Below are positions 19,101 through 29,400 of a DNA stretch of 64,000 bases, in pieces. The stretch spans positions 332,584 through 396,583 of the forward strand of contig LSRX01000594.1 of assembly GCA_001939145.1 (NCBI GenBank), read 5' to 3'. The stretch's first letter is position 1, and each line of letters starts with the position of its first letter. A model generated the notes under the pieces. The model was not told where the DNA came from. It did not search any database and saw only the letters and a list, made by a program, of their open reading frames with translations. The position numbers and the translations under genes are program-made. The stretch comes from Symbiodinium microadriaticum (lineage: Eukaryota; Sar; Dinophyceae; Suessiales; Symbiodiniaceae).

Positions 19101-22100
19101 CCATGTAGACGCTCGATTTTGCAAGCACCAGCTCGAGAAATACATCAGTAGCATCGCAGCGAATAGCAAATCAAAACCAGCCATTCCCCATGTAGAGGCT
19201 GGATTTTCGCAAGCTTCAAAAACAACTGCTGGTAAACGAGGCTAACAACATCTGACAACCAGTCGCTGCCCCCTCCAACATGCCGCAGCTCCATGTATAG
19301 TAGACGCTAAGCAGCTAAGAAAGCAACTCCGCAACAACCTCAGATATGCGCTGAGAATTACTTATTTTCCACGTTGGTCGCCGATCGACGTAAGAAACCA
19401 GCGACTCGAGATAAAGCGACCGCTTGTAGTACCCAGGACCTCGGATTCGACCCCGATGTAGGGACAAGCCACTTGTTTCAAGCTGCGGCATCGGAATGAA
19501 CCGGGGAGACCATCATGTAGTCAAACGCGCGTGCCCCGTGTTCGAGATGCATGGTGAAGACCGAGTGGAGACCGCTTAAGCAAGATATGTTAGGTGCTGC
19601 AGAATCGGTGTGCTCTGACTGGAACTTCGGCCTGCTGTTTGCGGGCGCGCTCCAAACATTCGCTGAGTACTCGAAGGTGAAGACCAGCACGCTGAAGAGC
19701 TCGAAACCATTGAGGACATAGCTTCCTGCTGCCTGTGAGACTCTGTTAATCTGCAGGCAGACGTGTCCTGTGCGAGATCGAGGACAGGCTGCCTCTTTCA
19801 CCCAAGACATGCTCTCGGCAATCACAGCCAACACATTGAGAATGATCAGGAGGAACATCGCCTGAGGTAAGCAATCCAGCAAGCTGCACAATCGAGGCAA
19901 CTCAGGATTGATGCCTTCTTGCACAAACGGCCGGCGGTCGTCTTCTGCTCCAGGAACTTGACCATACGCAGCTTGTAAGGGTTGTCCTCGCTCTCTTGCG
20001 CATGAGAAGGATGGGAATGCTTGTTGACAGTGCGAGCCCATTTGCATTAGGAACAAGCCCTGCTCCTTGAAAGCTTTGTCTTTCAACTCGCGCAACACTG
20101 TCTTCTGCGCCTAGTGCATTTGGGCCTAAAGATGGACTGCCTGAAGAGGTCACAGCCGCCACAGCCTGGACGCGGGTAGCAACCTGCCGAAGACGGCGTC
20201 TTCGAATGTACTGCCGAAGTGCCTTCCCAGCAACACGGAGTGCTGGCCGCATGCAGGCATGGCGTTCCTCTTGCCTTCTCGATTTTTGTAGCAGCTTCTT
20301 CTCTCAGCCGTCTCTGCTCTTCGCGGTACTTCGTGAGCTCCTGTAGGGTGGACTGCCCGTTCCAGCTTTGCAACAAACAGTTACAAGTGCCGGTGTGTCG
20401 TTCAGGTGCCAAAATGTCCTGTGCAAAGCCCGACGCAAGCAAGCCTGTTGGAACTGCTACAACCTCGAGGATAGGCACGTGTCTGTAGGTCGGCTTAAAC
20501 AGATGGGGCTAGCACTCCCACAAAGACACACAAAAGAAATGAATCTTGCCATGGCCCCTTTCCACTGGAAAGCAAATGGCAGCATATGATACACTTGGCG
20601 GCTGACCCCGACAGCGAAGAGCAAGGCAACAAACAGAACGCACTTGGCAGGGAAGTCGTAATCGATCAACGGATAGTCTCCTGCAAAATTACTTCTTGTC
20701 ACGGCCCATGCCGAGCTTCTACTAGGGAATGTGCCTGTCAGGTGGACCAGTGTGTAGGGCCTGAAAGGAGTCCCAAAAAGGTCCCACGAACCGGGCATCA
20801 CACAATCGACGCGACTCGGCACGGCATGGATCCAACAACACATGAGGGCACGACATGGCTTCTGGCATGCTGCCATATCGCTGACCCATGGTCAGGTCGT
20901 CAACCTGGCAACTATCCCTTGCTGGAGATGAGCCATGGCTATTCACACAATTCTTTATGCCTGTGTCGGATCATGCCGCTCGGTGAGCCACATGAGGGCA
21001 GAGAAGATCAGCCAAATCCTCGATGCTTCCGAACCCACCCTTTGCTGCTGAACCTGGGGTCCCTGAGCGTGCGACGCCGCAGCGGCATAGGCAGCCAGCT
21101 GAAACTCCTAGGCTGTCAGCCCAAGAGCATGGTAAAAAGCCAGAAAGGGAGTGTCCTTGGAATGCTTCCGGAACACACGGCCGATGAGGGACCTCAGCTT
21201 ATGCACGCAGGGGTCGGCGGTTGTAGATTCTTAGACACCCTCAGGAAACGTAGAGCAATCTTTCGGAACGCCTTGTCATCCACCATGGGCACTCTGCACT
21301 ACCCGATCCCTTGTATGAATGAGTGCCAGGCACGGAAGGAATATACTTGTCCAGCGTCAACCTCATGCCAGAGCCACGGAAGAACTCAGTACAGTACTGC
21401 GACTCGCAGCAAGCCCGACTTGAGAGCAGGGCAAACGGAAAATTCGTAACATTCCTCGGGACGCTTCAGGCTGGCAGATTAAATCGCCATATCAGATGGG
21501 GAGACGGATGGATGCGCAGCCGGGATTCGCAGCTCTCCGTCATAACGGTCTGCCACAGACGATCCGCAAAGAGCAAGGTAATAGGGTGCCTTGTCGAATT
21601 TGCAGAGGTACGCATGATTATGTAGCCAACACAGGCCGTCTTGAGGAGACTGCAATTGCTGTCAGATCTATCAATGCCGGGAGCGAGGTTACAAATCCGA
21701 ATCTGGCCGCATTGTCACTCACCTGCAGCATGTACGCATCACGAATTAGGCAACTGCTGAGGTGCGGATCTAATCAGATGCCGACGTATCCCTGTTCTGC
21801 CCAATATGGCACCTCCAATAAGAATTGTGCAAGTTACTGCAATCGCTCTCAAATGGTTTCCGCTCCCACTGCTATCATACAAGACATGAGTTTGCCTCCG
21901 GCGCCGTGTAATATCGCAGTCCGTACTCGATTGTGAAGAGAAGTGTGGCCGTTATCTCAATGAAGTTCAATGCCTCGGAACTCTGTGCCACTCTTCTCGA
22001 CACTGCAAGTCTGACCCCGCGGCGCAAGTCCCGGACATCACGGTTCAAGGACCCTGATGGTGCAAAGCCGTCCACCGTCTCCTGCAGCTCAATGGGCAGC

Positions 22101-25100
22101 AGGCTTTATCAAATGTCAAGCGGAGGAGACAATACTGCACAAGGCGCTCCATGATGGCGGCAAGAACAGTGACCTTGGACCCACTCTCGGATCTACATGT
22201 TCTACTTTTTGAATGCATGCTCAGTCTGCACCAGGGCACGAAGATGGCCAGGAAAATGCATCGCTCGAAGTAAACCGCACGAGCTTCCCAAGCATTCAGG
22301 TCCTCCACCTTTACAACACTCGCATTTCCTTGCAGGCTCCCATTTGGGACTTCTGGCCTGGTTCGATGCTGAGCCTTGCAAGAACTTGTGCACTAGCTGA
22401 CCTCAAGGCGGCGAAGGCAGCGGGGCTCTGAAAACTCCCAGCGTTCTTTTGGCTGAATCCAGGATCCATGCGGAACGAGCGCTCGCTCTGCTCGCTCTCG
22501 GGCTTTGCTTGCCCTCGCAGCACTCGCTCTTCCCGGCACACTCTGGAAGAGCGAGCAAAATGCCCAGACCTGATGGCTTCGCAACAGGATCGTCGTCGTC
22601 CTCAAACAATTTCGACAAACGCGGCCCGCCGTCAGGAGCTGAGCAGCTGGTGTGACAAGTCCTCCTGCTCCAGGTAGTCCTGAAAGCCTGAACCAAGCAA
22701 GCCCATAGGGATCGTCACGAAGCCCACGCCGATCAATCCTGCAACGATGTGCCCCAATTTCCTGAGCATGAGCTGGGGCTGAGCCGAGCGGCCCATCAGA
22801 GCAGAAATGAACTTCCCGACCTCAGTAGTTCCACTGGTCCATTCAACAAAGCACAGAAAGAGCCTTCGGGGCAAGACCGGCGTGTACTCGCAGAGTGGGG
22901 CCTCCCCTGACAGGTTCAGAAGAGTCACCCACCTCAGTCGGATGAGAAGACCAGATTTGAGTTCCTTTCATCTCTGCACAGCAAGGAGACTATCCCGCAA
23001 AACGCTCAGGGGAGCCGCATGGACGTGGCGACGCTCGAGTAATGCCCGGCCTGACTTTGCTCCAAGAAAGTGCCACTGTGCCGAAGGCCCCGCTGTGCTG
23101 TTGCAAGGTGCCGGCCATGTCAGGGTCCGGGTTGTACCGCTCGGCATAGTACATCAGCGTGCTAAAGATGACCTGGACCGGTGCAAGCGCTGGTCAGCTA
23201 TATCCGCTGAACTGATGGCGTTCATCGGCGTGGCACCCACAGAACGGCAGCAGCCCCTCCTGTCACAAACAGCACGGACCTGGCGTGTCAAGGCACAGCT
23301 CGACGCTAAACGCGCTAGTCCCATTGACTCATTCCATCTGCACCGATAAACACCGAAATGCTGAAAGGCCTGCTCTGATAGAGGATGTTTTTGAAAGTGC
23401 CGAAGGCACCGATGTACCGCTCCTACGGGGCTGCGCACGTGTTCGTTGCAAAGCTTCACTGGCATTGTGAGTCCAGCTTGAGAACTCTGAGAGTCGTGAA
23501 CGCCCGAAACACGGGGCGTGGATAAACCTTCGCAGAAAGCTCGATCCAAAGAAGCTTTCTTGTGATTCTACTGCATGCCGGGCAAGTCGGCTCAGGCACG
23601 GGCATAGCTAACAGCTGGTAGCACTGCACTCCTGGGCAAGGCCAGCGCCTTCCAGGTGCCTGCCTAGCCCGTGGCTAGTCGCTGAGGTGTCGGCAAGCCA
23701 TCAACAACGCCGAAACCGCTCAGCAAGTACCGAGCAGGTGCCCTGGCAGAGCAAATCCTGCCAGGCTCCGGCTGCGCCGAACGGCGATGTCAGTGCCAAA
23801 CTGCGGTTTTGTATCTTTTGTGGGCCGAAAGATGTCCTGAAGAAATACTCGACCTGGGGTGCGGGTGTTGCAGGCACCGCAAGCCCCCAAGAATGTCACT
23901 CGACCTCCCGTTTCCTGAGGCACCAGACGCAGAAAACCAGCGTGGAGAGGATATCGAAGGCGTATAAAAGGAAGAACAACCTCAACGTCCGGAGCGGACA
24001 AGCAGCTACCGTAGTTGCTCGTAAATGGCTGGAAAGGTCGGGACTCGTCCAGCTTCACGGGCAAGTTGTGCACAGTCCCTGCACAAGCTGTGACATTCCA
24101 TTCTGCGACGGCATCATGGCAATGTGCCTAGTATGAAGTGAGCCGATGACGTCGTCACCAGAAATGCCTCGTCCGCATATTGAAGTGCAGAGCTGCACGC
24201 CAGCCAAAGGAGCACCAACTGAAGGACGCTGCCAGCAGCGAGAACCAAAGGTCTGCCATGTCGACAGTTACGTCGGCTACTCGATAGGTCCGCACCTGCA
24301 GGAAGTTTGAAGCCAGCTATGCCCGCATCGCGCCAGCGACTGCCTCTCGCTCGCCGTCAAGGCAGCGGACGACCTGGGCCTGCAAAGTTTTCAAGACGTG
24401 CACCAGCATTGCGCACCGCAAATCCGAAAACCTTGCGACTGGCGTCTGCGACGGACTCGTCATCTACTCCACCTGCTAGGTCCTCCCGGCCAGGGTCGCA
24501 TGACGACAAAGCAAGCATGCTTTAGCTAGTTGGGTTTCTTCCAGGGGTGCTCTGGACGATGCAAAAGTAGGCACGGTTTGGCAAACGTCCTGCTCCTTTG
24601 CAGAGAGCTCCTTTTCCACAACTTCGGAAAATGCATTGCCAAGTGCTCCAGCGGGAATTGCCATCACGGCTGCTCCCATGACCTGAAAAGCCCGAAGTGC
24701 ATCAGGGTCACGATTGTACGTGCAATGTCGTGACACCGACCTGAATGAAACCGCCCACGAATCTTCCACCGAGTGAATGCTTGTCCGCCAGTGGGAACTC
24801 TCCGAAGAAGTTCAGAAGCGAATAATACCTTCAAATCACTGCGGCACAACACAGTAGGGACAGTGATTAGCTTCATGCTGAAAGCTGGCATTGCTGCAGG
24901 GATGGAGTGAAAGCGGTTCCAACAAAGGCCCTCTTTCTTGCCATCTTCATCCTCATCCAGGTTGTACCAGGGTAAGGAATTTATGACAACGAGGAAACTC
25001 AGGACGCGACTGGACAATAGATCATGTCTGCATTGTCTTTCTCGAACCAGTAGTACAATGCTGCACAGATCACCTGGCTGGCTCAGCAAGAGTAAGTTGC

Positions 25101-26460
25101 CCTGCTCTCAGGGCATGCTTAACACACATGGCCTGAACGTGCCTTAGGCTTGGTTTACCATCAGGGTACATGGGGTCAGCTCCAGTATTCCCCGGAAGCA
25201 TTCACGTTTTGCCGACGTGTGCCAACAACGGGTGCCGCAGAAGTGCACCACCGCAGATGAGGCCCATGTACTCGCAGCAGGAACGGATGAAACTTCTGGA
25301 TCCAGGTTCATGACTGCGGCCCGGCAGCCCAGACGGTGCACCCGGCAAAGCCACTTGCCATCAGCAACTTGTAGCTCTTCTTCCAGATGACATCGTATGG
25401 CCTGGTTTTCGCTGGTAAGATTACTTGAGACACTCCGAGGTGATGACAGCCATGACACCTGATGCAAGCATTCGTTCGCAGTGGGCACGTCCGCCAATGC
25501 CCGACCAGCTAGATGCTGCAATGCACATGCTGGACTAATGACTAATCAATGACTAATGACCAATGCACATGCTGGACATGCTTCAGCCTTTCATCACCAT
25601 TCTGTTTGCGCGACTGAGGGAGAACCGCTGTCTGAGCTGCTCACAGCGACGGCAAAAGGCGCAAGAGCCGCACCTTGGCGGAATGTATGTTAGATGGAGC
25701 ACGCATTGATTGCTCTGCAGTCTAAGCCGCCCGCAACTCGAACCCACTGCGTCGCCAAGTAGTTCTGTCGCCCTGGGATCAGAATGTCCGCCTTGTCTTT
25801 TGACTACATCCGAGCGTTCATGCTGGCTTTATCACACGCTGTCTGTTGCCAAGCTCAACGCATAAAACGGCATGATTGAAACGAGGTCCACGATGGAGAA
25901 AAAGTTTGTAAACTCAGTGTGGCATGAGTCCGTGTCCATCGAATAGCATGCAGGAACTATAGCTGCCCGCACGAATTCGGTGACTCAGGAAGCAACGACC
26001 CACGTGATGCGGGCTAGACATGACCCTGCTCGGGTGCTGAAGCGAAGAACCTGGGGCAAGAGAAGTAGGACAACACAATGTCAGAAGGCCAAGTAAGATC
26101 GCAGCATACTCGAAGGTGAAAATGCACACCGTCACCATCTCGATCCTGTCAAACCTTAAGGGAAGAATAGATTGCTTGCAACATGTGCAGTGGTTGCTAT
26201 AACCGGGTCCGGACAGTGGCTGGTGCTCGGCCATGCTCGGCTCGGTAGACAGCATAAAGGAGGCGATGTTGACCAGAATCACAATGGTCAGCAAGAAGCT
26301 GTACGTGGATCCGTATGGCCCCTAAGGCAAAAAACATAGACTGGTAATTGCCTTCCACAATTTTCTATGAGAAAGGGCCTTCCCTTCCAGAATGTCGTAG
26401 ACTCGCGCTCTCATGGAGTGCTTGCGGGGCTTCGGCAGCAAGGGCTCCTTCGACGCTCAG
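16184..26460 (-). CDS. Four-domain voltage-gated-like ion channel, multi-exon
   Basis: A long gene made of many short exons, seen as channel fragments in order along the minus strand. Domain 1 is at 26.4-24.6 kb, domain 2 at 24.3-22.65 kb, domain 3 at 22.2-20.4 kb and domain 4 at 20.0-16.3 kb. Each contributes at least one recognisable segment: S1, S2 with the FTFEY/FTIEY signature, S4 with spaced Arg, pore helix, or S6 ending in a PxGxxxxxF motif. In a membrane it would pass cations in response to voltage. The filters do not contain TVGYGD; see the domain entries. Four domains in one chain would resemble Ca/Na channels, whereas the S6 ends look like K-channel S6. The alternative is two or more adjacent genes, since exon joins were not proven and no start codon was fixed. 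27-29.4 kb may hold N-terminal exons. Confidence 0.65.
16196..20000 (-). CDS. Channel domain 4
   Basis: S1 is PQAMFLLIILNVLAVIAESM and S2 is FELFSVLVFTFEYSANVW (about 19880-19650). S4 is FRIARLLRILQLEDF, with Arg at every third position, followed by VESFTLLDDAWRSC (about 17200-17110). S5 reads MALLVWICGAVLFYEFEQ (about 17004-16950), then an outer loop with Cys pairs (SCHGWCLQGQC). The S6 gate reads LYGIPIGAVFEAFSDVL at about 16375-16320, then an acidic stretch (KDKEDEQDESAEA) and a stop at about 16230. The filter exon was not identified with confidence. The 2.2-kb gap 17.3-19.5 kb is an intron full of repeats. Confidence 0.65.
17320..18655. other. Intron sequence of the channel gene
   Basis: No channel segment or other protein-like frame seen between S4 and S2 of domain 4 in this part. 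S3 of domain 4 must lie in this intron region or in the repeats to its right, but I could not find it. Confidence 0.4.
18660..18765. repeat. Four short tandem copies, 26-30 bp
   Basis: The phrase TTCAACTCTGCATTTCTCTG recurs with small changes from about 18664, 18694, 18723 and 18748. Confidence 0.75.
18839..18923. repeat. Pair of 60-bp-spaced hairpins with compensatory arms
   Basis: Hairpin 1: CACTGCG (18839-18845), loop AGCTGCATTCC, CGCAGTG (18857-18863). Hairpin 2: CACTGAG (18899-18905), identical loop, CTCAGTG (18917-18923). The only difference, C to A in the left arm and G to T in the right arm, keeps the seven-base pairing perfect. Confidence 0.85.
18963..19216. repeat. 87-bp tandem repeat
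   Basis: The start CATGTA(G/A)A(C/G)GCT lies at 19015, 19102 and 19189, exactly 87 bp apart. A shortened copy (about 58 bp) lies before them from 18963. Because 87 is divisible by three, one plus-strand frame (18955-19245) reads a 29-residue repeat such as HVDARFCKHQLEKYISS. I think this is a satellite inside an intron rather than a protein. Confidence 0.85.
20083..22200 (-). CDS. Channel domain 3
   Basis: An S1-like start SGSKVTVLAAIMERL lies at about 22190-22145. S2 reads ALNFIEITATLLFTIEYGLR (about 21970-21915). After a 1.2-kb gap, an exon beginning right after an acceptor TTTTGCAG (20680) carries GDYPLIDYDFP followed by CVLFVALLFAVGV, that is filter plus first half of S6. The next exon (about 20478-20420) reads PILEVVAVPTGLLASGFAQDI, the S6 gate. 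A charged helix follows (LTKYREEQRRLREEAATKIE, about 20330-20275). The intron between the two S6 halves is about 150 bp. Confidence 0.7.
22632..24300 (-). CDS. Channel domain 2
   Basis: A hydrophobic segment (MADLWFSLLAA, about 24260) and VLQLVLLWLACSSALQYADE (about 24225-24165) precede it. A helix RYIGAFGTFKNILYQSR at about 23417-23367 looks like the S4-S5 linker. S5 end and outer pore read VIFSTLMYYAERYNPDPDM (about 23175-23118). The filter is TLLNLSGEAPLCEYTP (about 22930-22883). S6 reads GHIVAGLIGVGFVTIPMGLL and ends GSGFQDYLEQ at about 22675. The PMGLLGSGF end is the classic PxG-type S6 gate of K-channel-like proteins. S1-S3 could not be placed. Confidence 0.65.
24476..26421 (-). CDS. 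Channel domain 1 (exons with pre-S1, S1, S2, S5-pore, filter, S6)
   Basis: Pre-S1 helix RVYDILEGKALSHRKLWK ends near 26353. S1 is YSFLLTIVILVNIASFMLS (about 26305-26240). S2 is RIEMVTVCIFTFEYAAILL (about 26145-26080). S5 and pore: VLSFLVVINSLPWY, then an acidic loop, then NRFHSIPAAM (about 25005-24880). The filter is SLLNFFGEFPLADKHS (about 24812-24765), followed by GGRFVGGFIQ. S6 ends VMGAAVMAIPAGALGNAF (about 24695-24640) and then a charged helix. S3-S4 were not found between 26.0 and 25.1 kb. The acidic DEDEDGKK in the outer loop is unusual and could sit at the pore mouth. Confidence 0.7.
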
Positions 26461-29400
26461 GCGACAAAAGAACGTCCCCGACCACGGGCCTGCATGGCCT
26501 GCATGGCTCCACCCGCTCCGAGCCTGCGAAAGAGAGAAAGCGAGCCACGGGGGCCCGGACTTCGACGAAAACCGAAAAAGACTTCCCTCGACTCTGAGTG
26601 AGTTGCGCTCAGCTCCAGGCCCTAGGGACCGCGACGCGATGTGGCACGGGCCCAAAGAGCCAGAATCCGCATTTGTGCTTGAGCCAGGGCGGCTTGTGCA
26701 GGTACCCACTTCTCAGTAAGTTCAAGTCGCATAAAGCACAAATGCCGCTGCCTTGCTGTCCAGAATCGACTGCAGATCCACTTCTTCAGCACCACTTCGA
26801 CGAAGTTGGCTTTTGGAGTCCTCAATGACCTGTGGGGCGAAGAAGTTCACAAGCCTGGTGGGTTGAAGCTTGGAAGCCATTCCAGCATCGATCGGGAGTG
26901 TGGCCTGCAGCATATTCTGAAGCTTATCCTTATCTTCCATGCACCTCACTTCAACAGGCCATGTATCACGCCTACCCATGGGCACGCTTTCATGCACGGG
27001 CGCCAAAGATCCGGACAGCGAATTCCAAAGAGCTGCTTCCAGGCCTAGCTTTCAGTGGCTTACTTACTGTTTTTACCCCTTGCTGCCCCTTCTCTGGCAA
27101 CCTTCGACGTTGCTGCTTGAAGTGACATTTCTTTGGTGGCTAGGTCGGCTGCGACGGGTCTGCAATCGCTGCTCTCTTTGGCGCCTGCGCTTGCACTCGC
27201 AAGGCTGTGCTTTCACCACAACATCACGCAAGTCCTCGCGACATCTTCTGCCGTCGGTCTCTGCAGCTCCTCAAAACATTCCACATGCCGTAACGAGAGC
27301 AAAGGAAGAACCCTGAAACCCTTTGCCTCTGCCACGTCTGGCACAGCATCTCGTGCACCAGCAACTTGCGGCCTGATGCCATAAGAACTCGGATGTGGTG
27401 CTTTTGCGAGTTGCCCGCCAGCCTGCTCTCATTCGGCTCATCCGACGCTCCTGCGATTTCCTGCGGCCGCACAGCATACCAAACTTGTCATAGCACCGGC
27501 GGATTTTTTTGCAAGTCCGCCTCTCTCTGCGTTTGGCCTCTAGCAAAGGGCAGATGCGAACTTCGAGCTGAGCTTTTGCAATCAAGGCCTGGAGTCACGT
27601 CAACGCTCTGCGTCGGCACAGTCGGCACGTCTATGAGCACCTTTGTGCCGGAAGCATCACAGATGCAGCACCAACCGTCACCAACCCGAGGCCTGCTCTG
27701 GAGGCGTTGGTGCTGGGCCTTTGCAAGATTGGCATCACTGGGAACAATGCTTGTTTCCAGCGTGATAGGTCGGCTACCATCTGTCTCTTTGTCACGGTCC
27801 CTTGGCTTTTCTGCCTGGATCATCACTCTCGGTGACAAGCTGTACAAGCTGCCCTTCCCAAATCTATCTTTCGCGCCTCTACATGCGGAGAGGAAGGAGA
27901 CTGTGCAGTTCGTGCCGGGCTGCTTGCCTGAACTGGTGTCTACGATGCACAATTACTATGCCATGTTGGTTGGCATGCCGTGGCCTTGGACACTGGAGGG
28001 GATTGGGCAGTTCGAGCTCGGCTGTTTGCCTCTCTGTCGAAAGCTTGCTTGTGGCATCTCGTCAAAACATGAAAACACGATCAGCACAGCAGGCGGAGTC
28101 CCAAAAGGACGTGCTGGAATGTGCCTGGGAGATGCTGTCGCTGGAACTTTCGGAGACATCCTGCTTCCGAATGTGCGAACAAACTGCAATTGTCAAAACT
28201 GTCAAAAATCTGAAGTGTTTGTCGAGCTGTACCTCGTCAATGGCACGCTGGACCTCTGCACTGCTGTCGCTGTCACTGCTGTGACTCGGCAGCCGCGCTA
28301 CCTGAGAATACAGCTCAAGCATAGCAAACTGACAACTTCCACGCATAAGGTCTATTGAGCTTGAAGCGGCGGGTTGACGCAGAGGCTTCGAAGATCTGTC
28401 AAAGTTCTCAACCTCACACTCAAACAAGGGATTACAGCAAGGCTGCGAAGCTGCGGGCCTGCAAGTCACTGCAAGGGTTTCAAACAGAGATCGAGACTGA
28501 GTCAGCATCGCTGGAGGAGCTCTCCTGCCAAGCGAAGCCAAAGCCGACCAGCGCTGCAGAAGCGCGGCATTACTGACTCGCCTCGCTTCCCTGCATGCTT
28601 GCGCGCTGCAAGCTCCATGTGTCGTCTAGGACTAGGAAGTCTAGACTGAGCACACTGATTCGATGCAAACATGTGCTTCCGCTAGATTGCTGTAGTAGTG
28701 GGTTAACGGTGGAAGCTAACGGTGGAAGCACACTCTGTCTGCCGATGATGCATGAAGACGCCGCGTTGAAACCAGACCACTGCATGATGAAGCCAATGTC
28801 TTGCCAACTTCAGGACGGCACACACCTAAATGCCCACATGACACAACACTGGAGCGTGCACTCTTTTTCGCATCACGACACCGCTCTCACGGCTCACCTT
28901 CCGGAGCCTCTCCACAGTTTCGAGCTCACCGCACCCTTTTTCTCTGGCTCTAACAGCTCTGATTGCTCTGGGCCTGAATCGCCAGGTTCCGGAGGTCCTC
29001 CAATGTCAGGACAGGTATTCCTCCGGCGGCCGCCTGCCCATCTGTGTGCAATTACATCCACGACGAGGCTTTCAAGGCTTGCACGGCAGCCTTCTCTAGC
29101 TTCGAGCTTTGCTGCACGGGCTTTCCTCCATAAAGTGTAGAGCCAGCCACCACCTCGGTACATCTTGCAGGCACTGCGTATCACTACGACTACGCTACCG
29201 GGTGCGACTTCGAATGACGGTTCTTGTGGATCGCTTCGCCCTGTCACGACCATTATCACACAAATATCAGTATGCGAACTACTTGTGTTGTCGGCCGCTT
29301 CCTCTACTGGGGAGTCAGGCGTCCTGCACAGGCGGTGAAGAGATCGATGATACTTCTGGAAGCAAGCGACCGTGAGACTGGGTCGCTTGCACAATTGGCT
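26461..29400 (-). other. Possible N-terminal exons of the channel gene
   Basis: Several minus-strand stretches have protein-like composition but no recognised domain. 27952-27490 reads PITLETSIVPSDANLAKAQH and GDGWCCICDASGTKVLIDVP. 27585-27400 is very basic (LLEAKRRERRTCKKIRRCYD). 28300-28200 has SDSDSSAEVQRAIDEVQLDK. 29150-28960 has AKLEAREGCRASLESLVVDV. They overlap in different frames, so not all can be real. No start codon was chosen. Confidence 0.3.

Noticed and set aside
18955-19245. 29-residue repeat protein on the plus strand
   Set aside because: The open frame follows from an 87-bp repeat, lies in an intron of a minus-strand gene and has an equally open opposite frame.
19405-19470. 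tRNA-like T-loop (GGATTCGACCCCG)
   Set aside because: The flanking bases do not form a five-pair T stem and no acceptor or anticodon arm fits.
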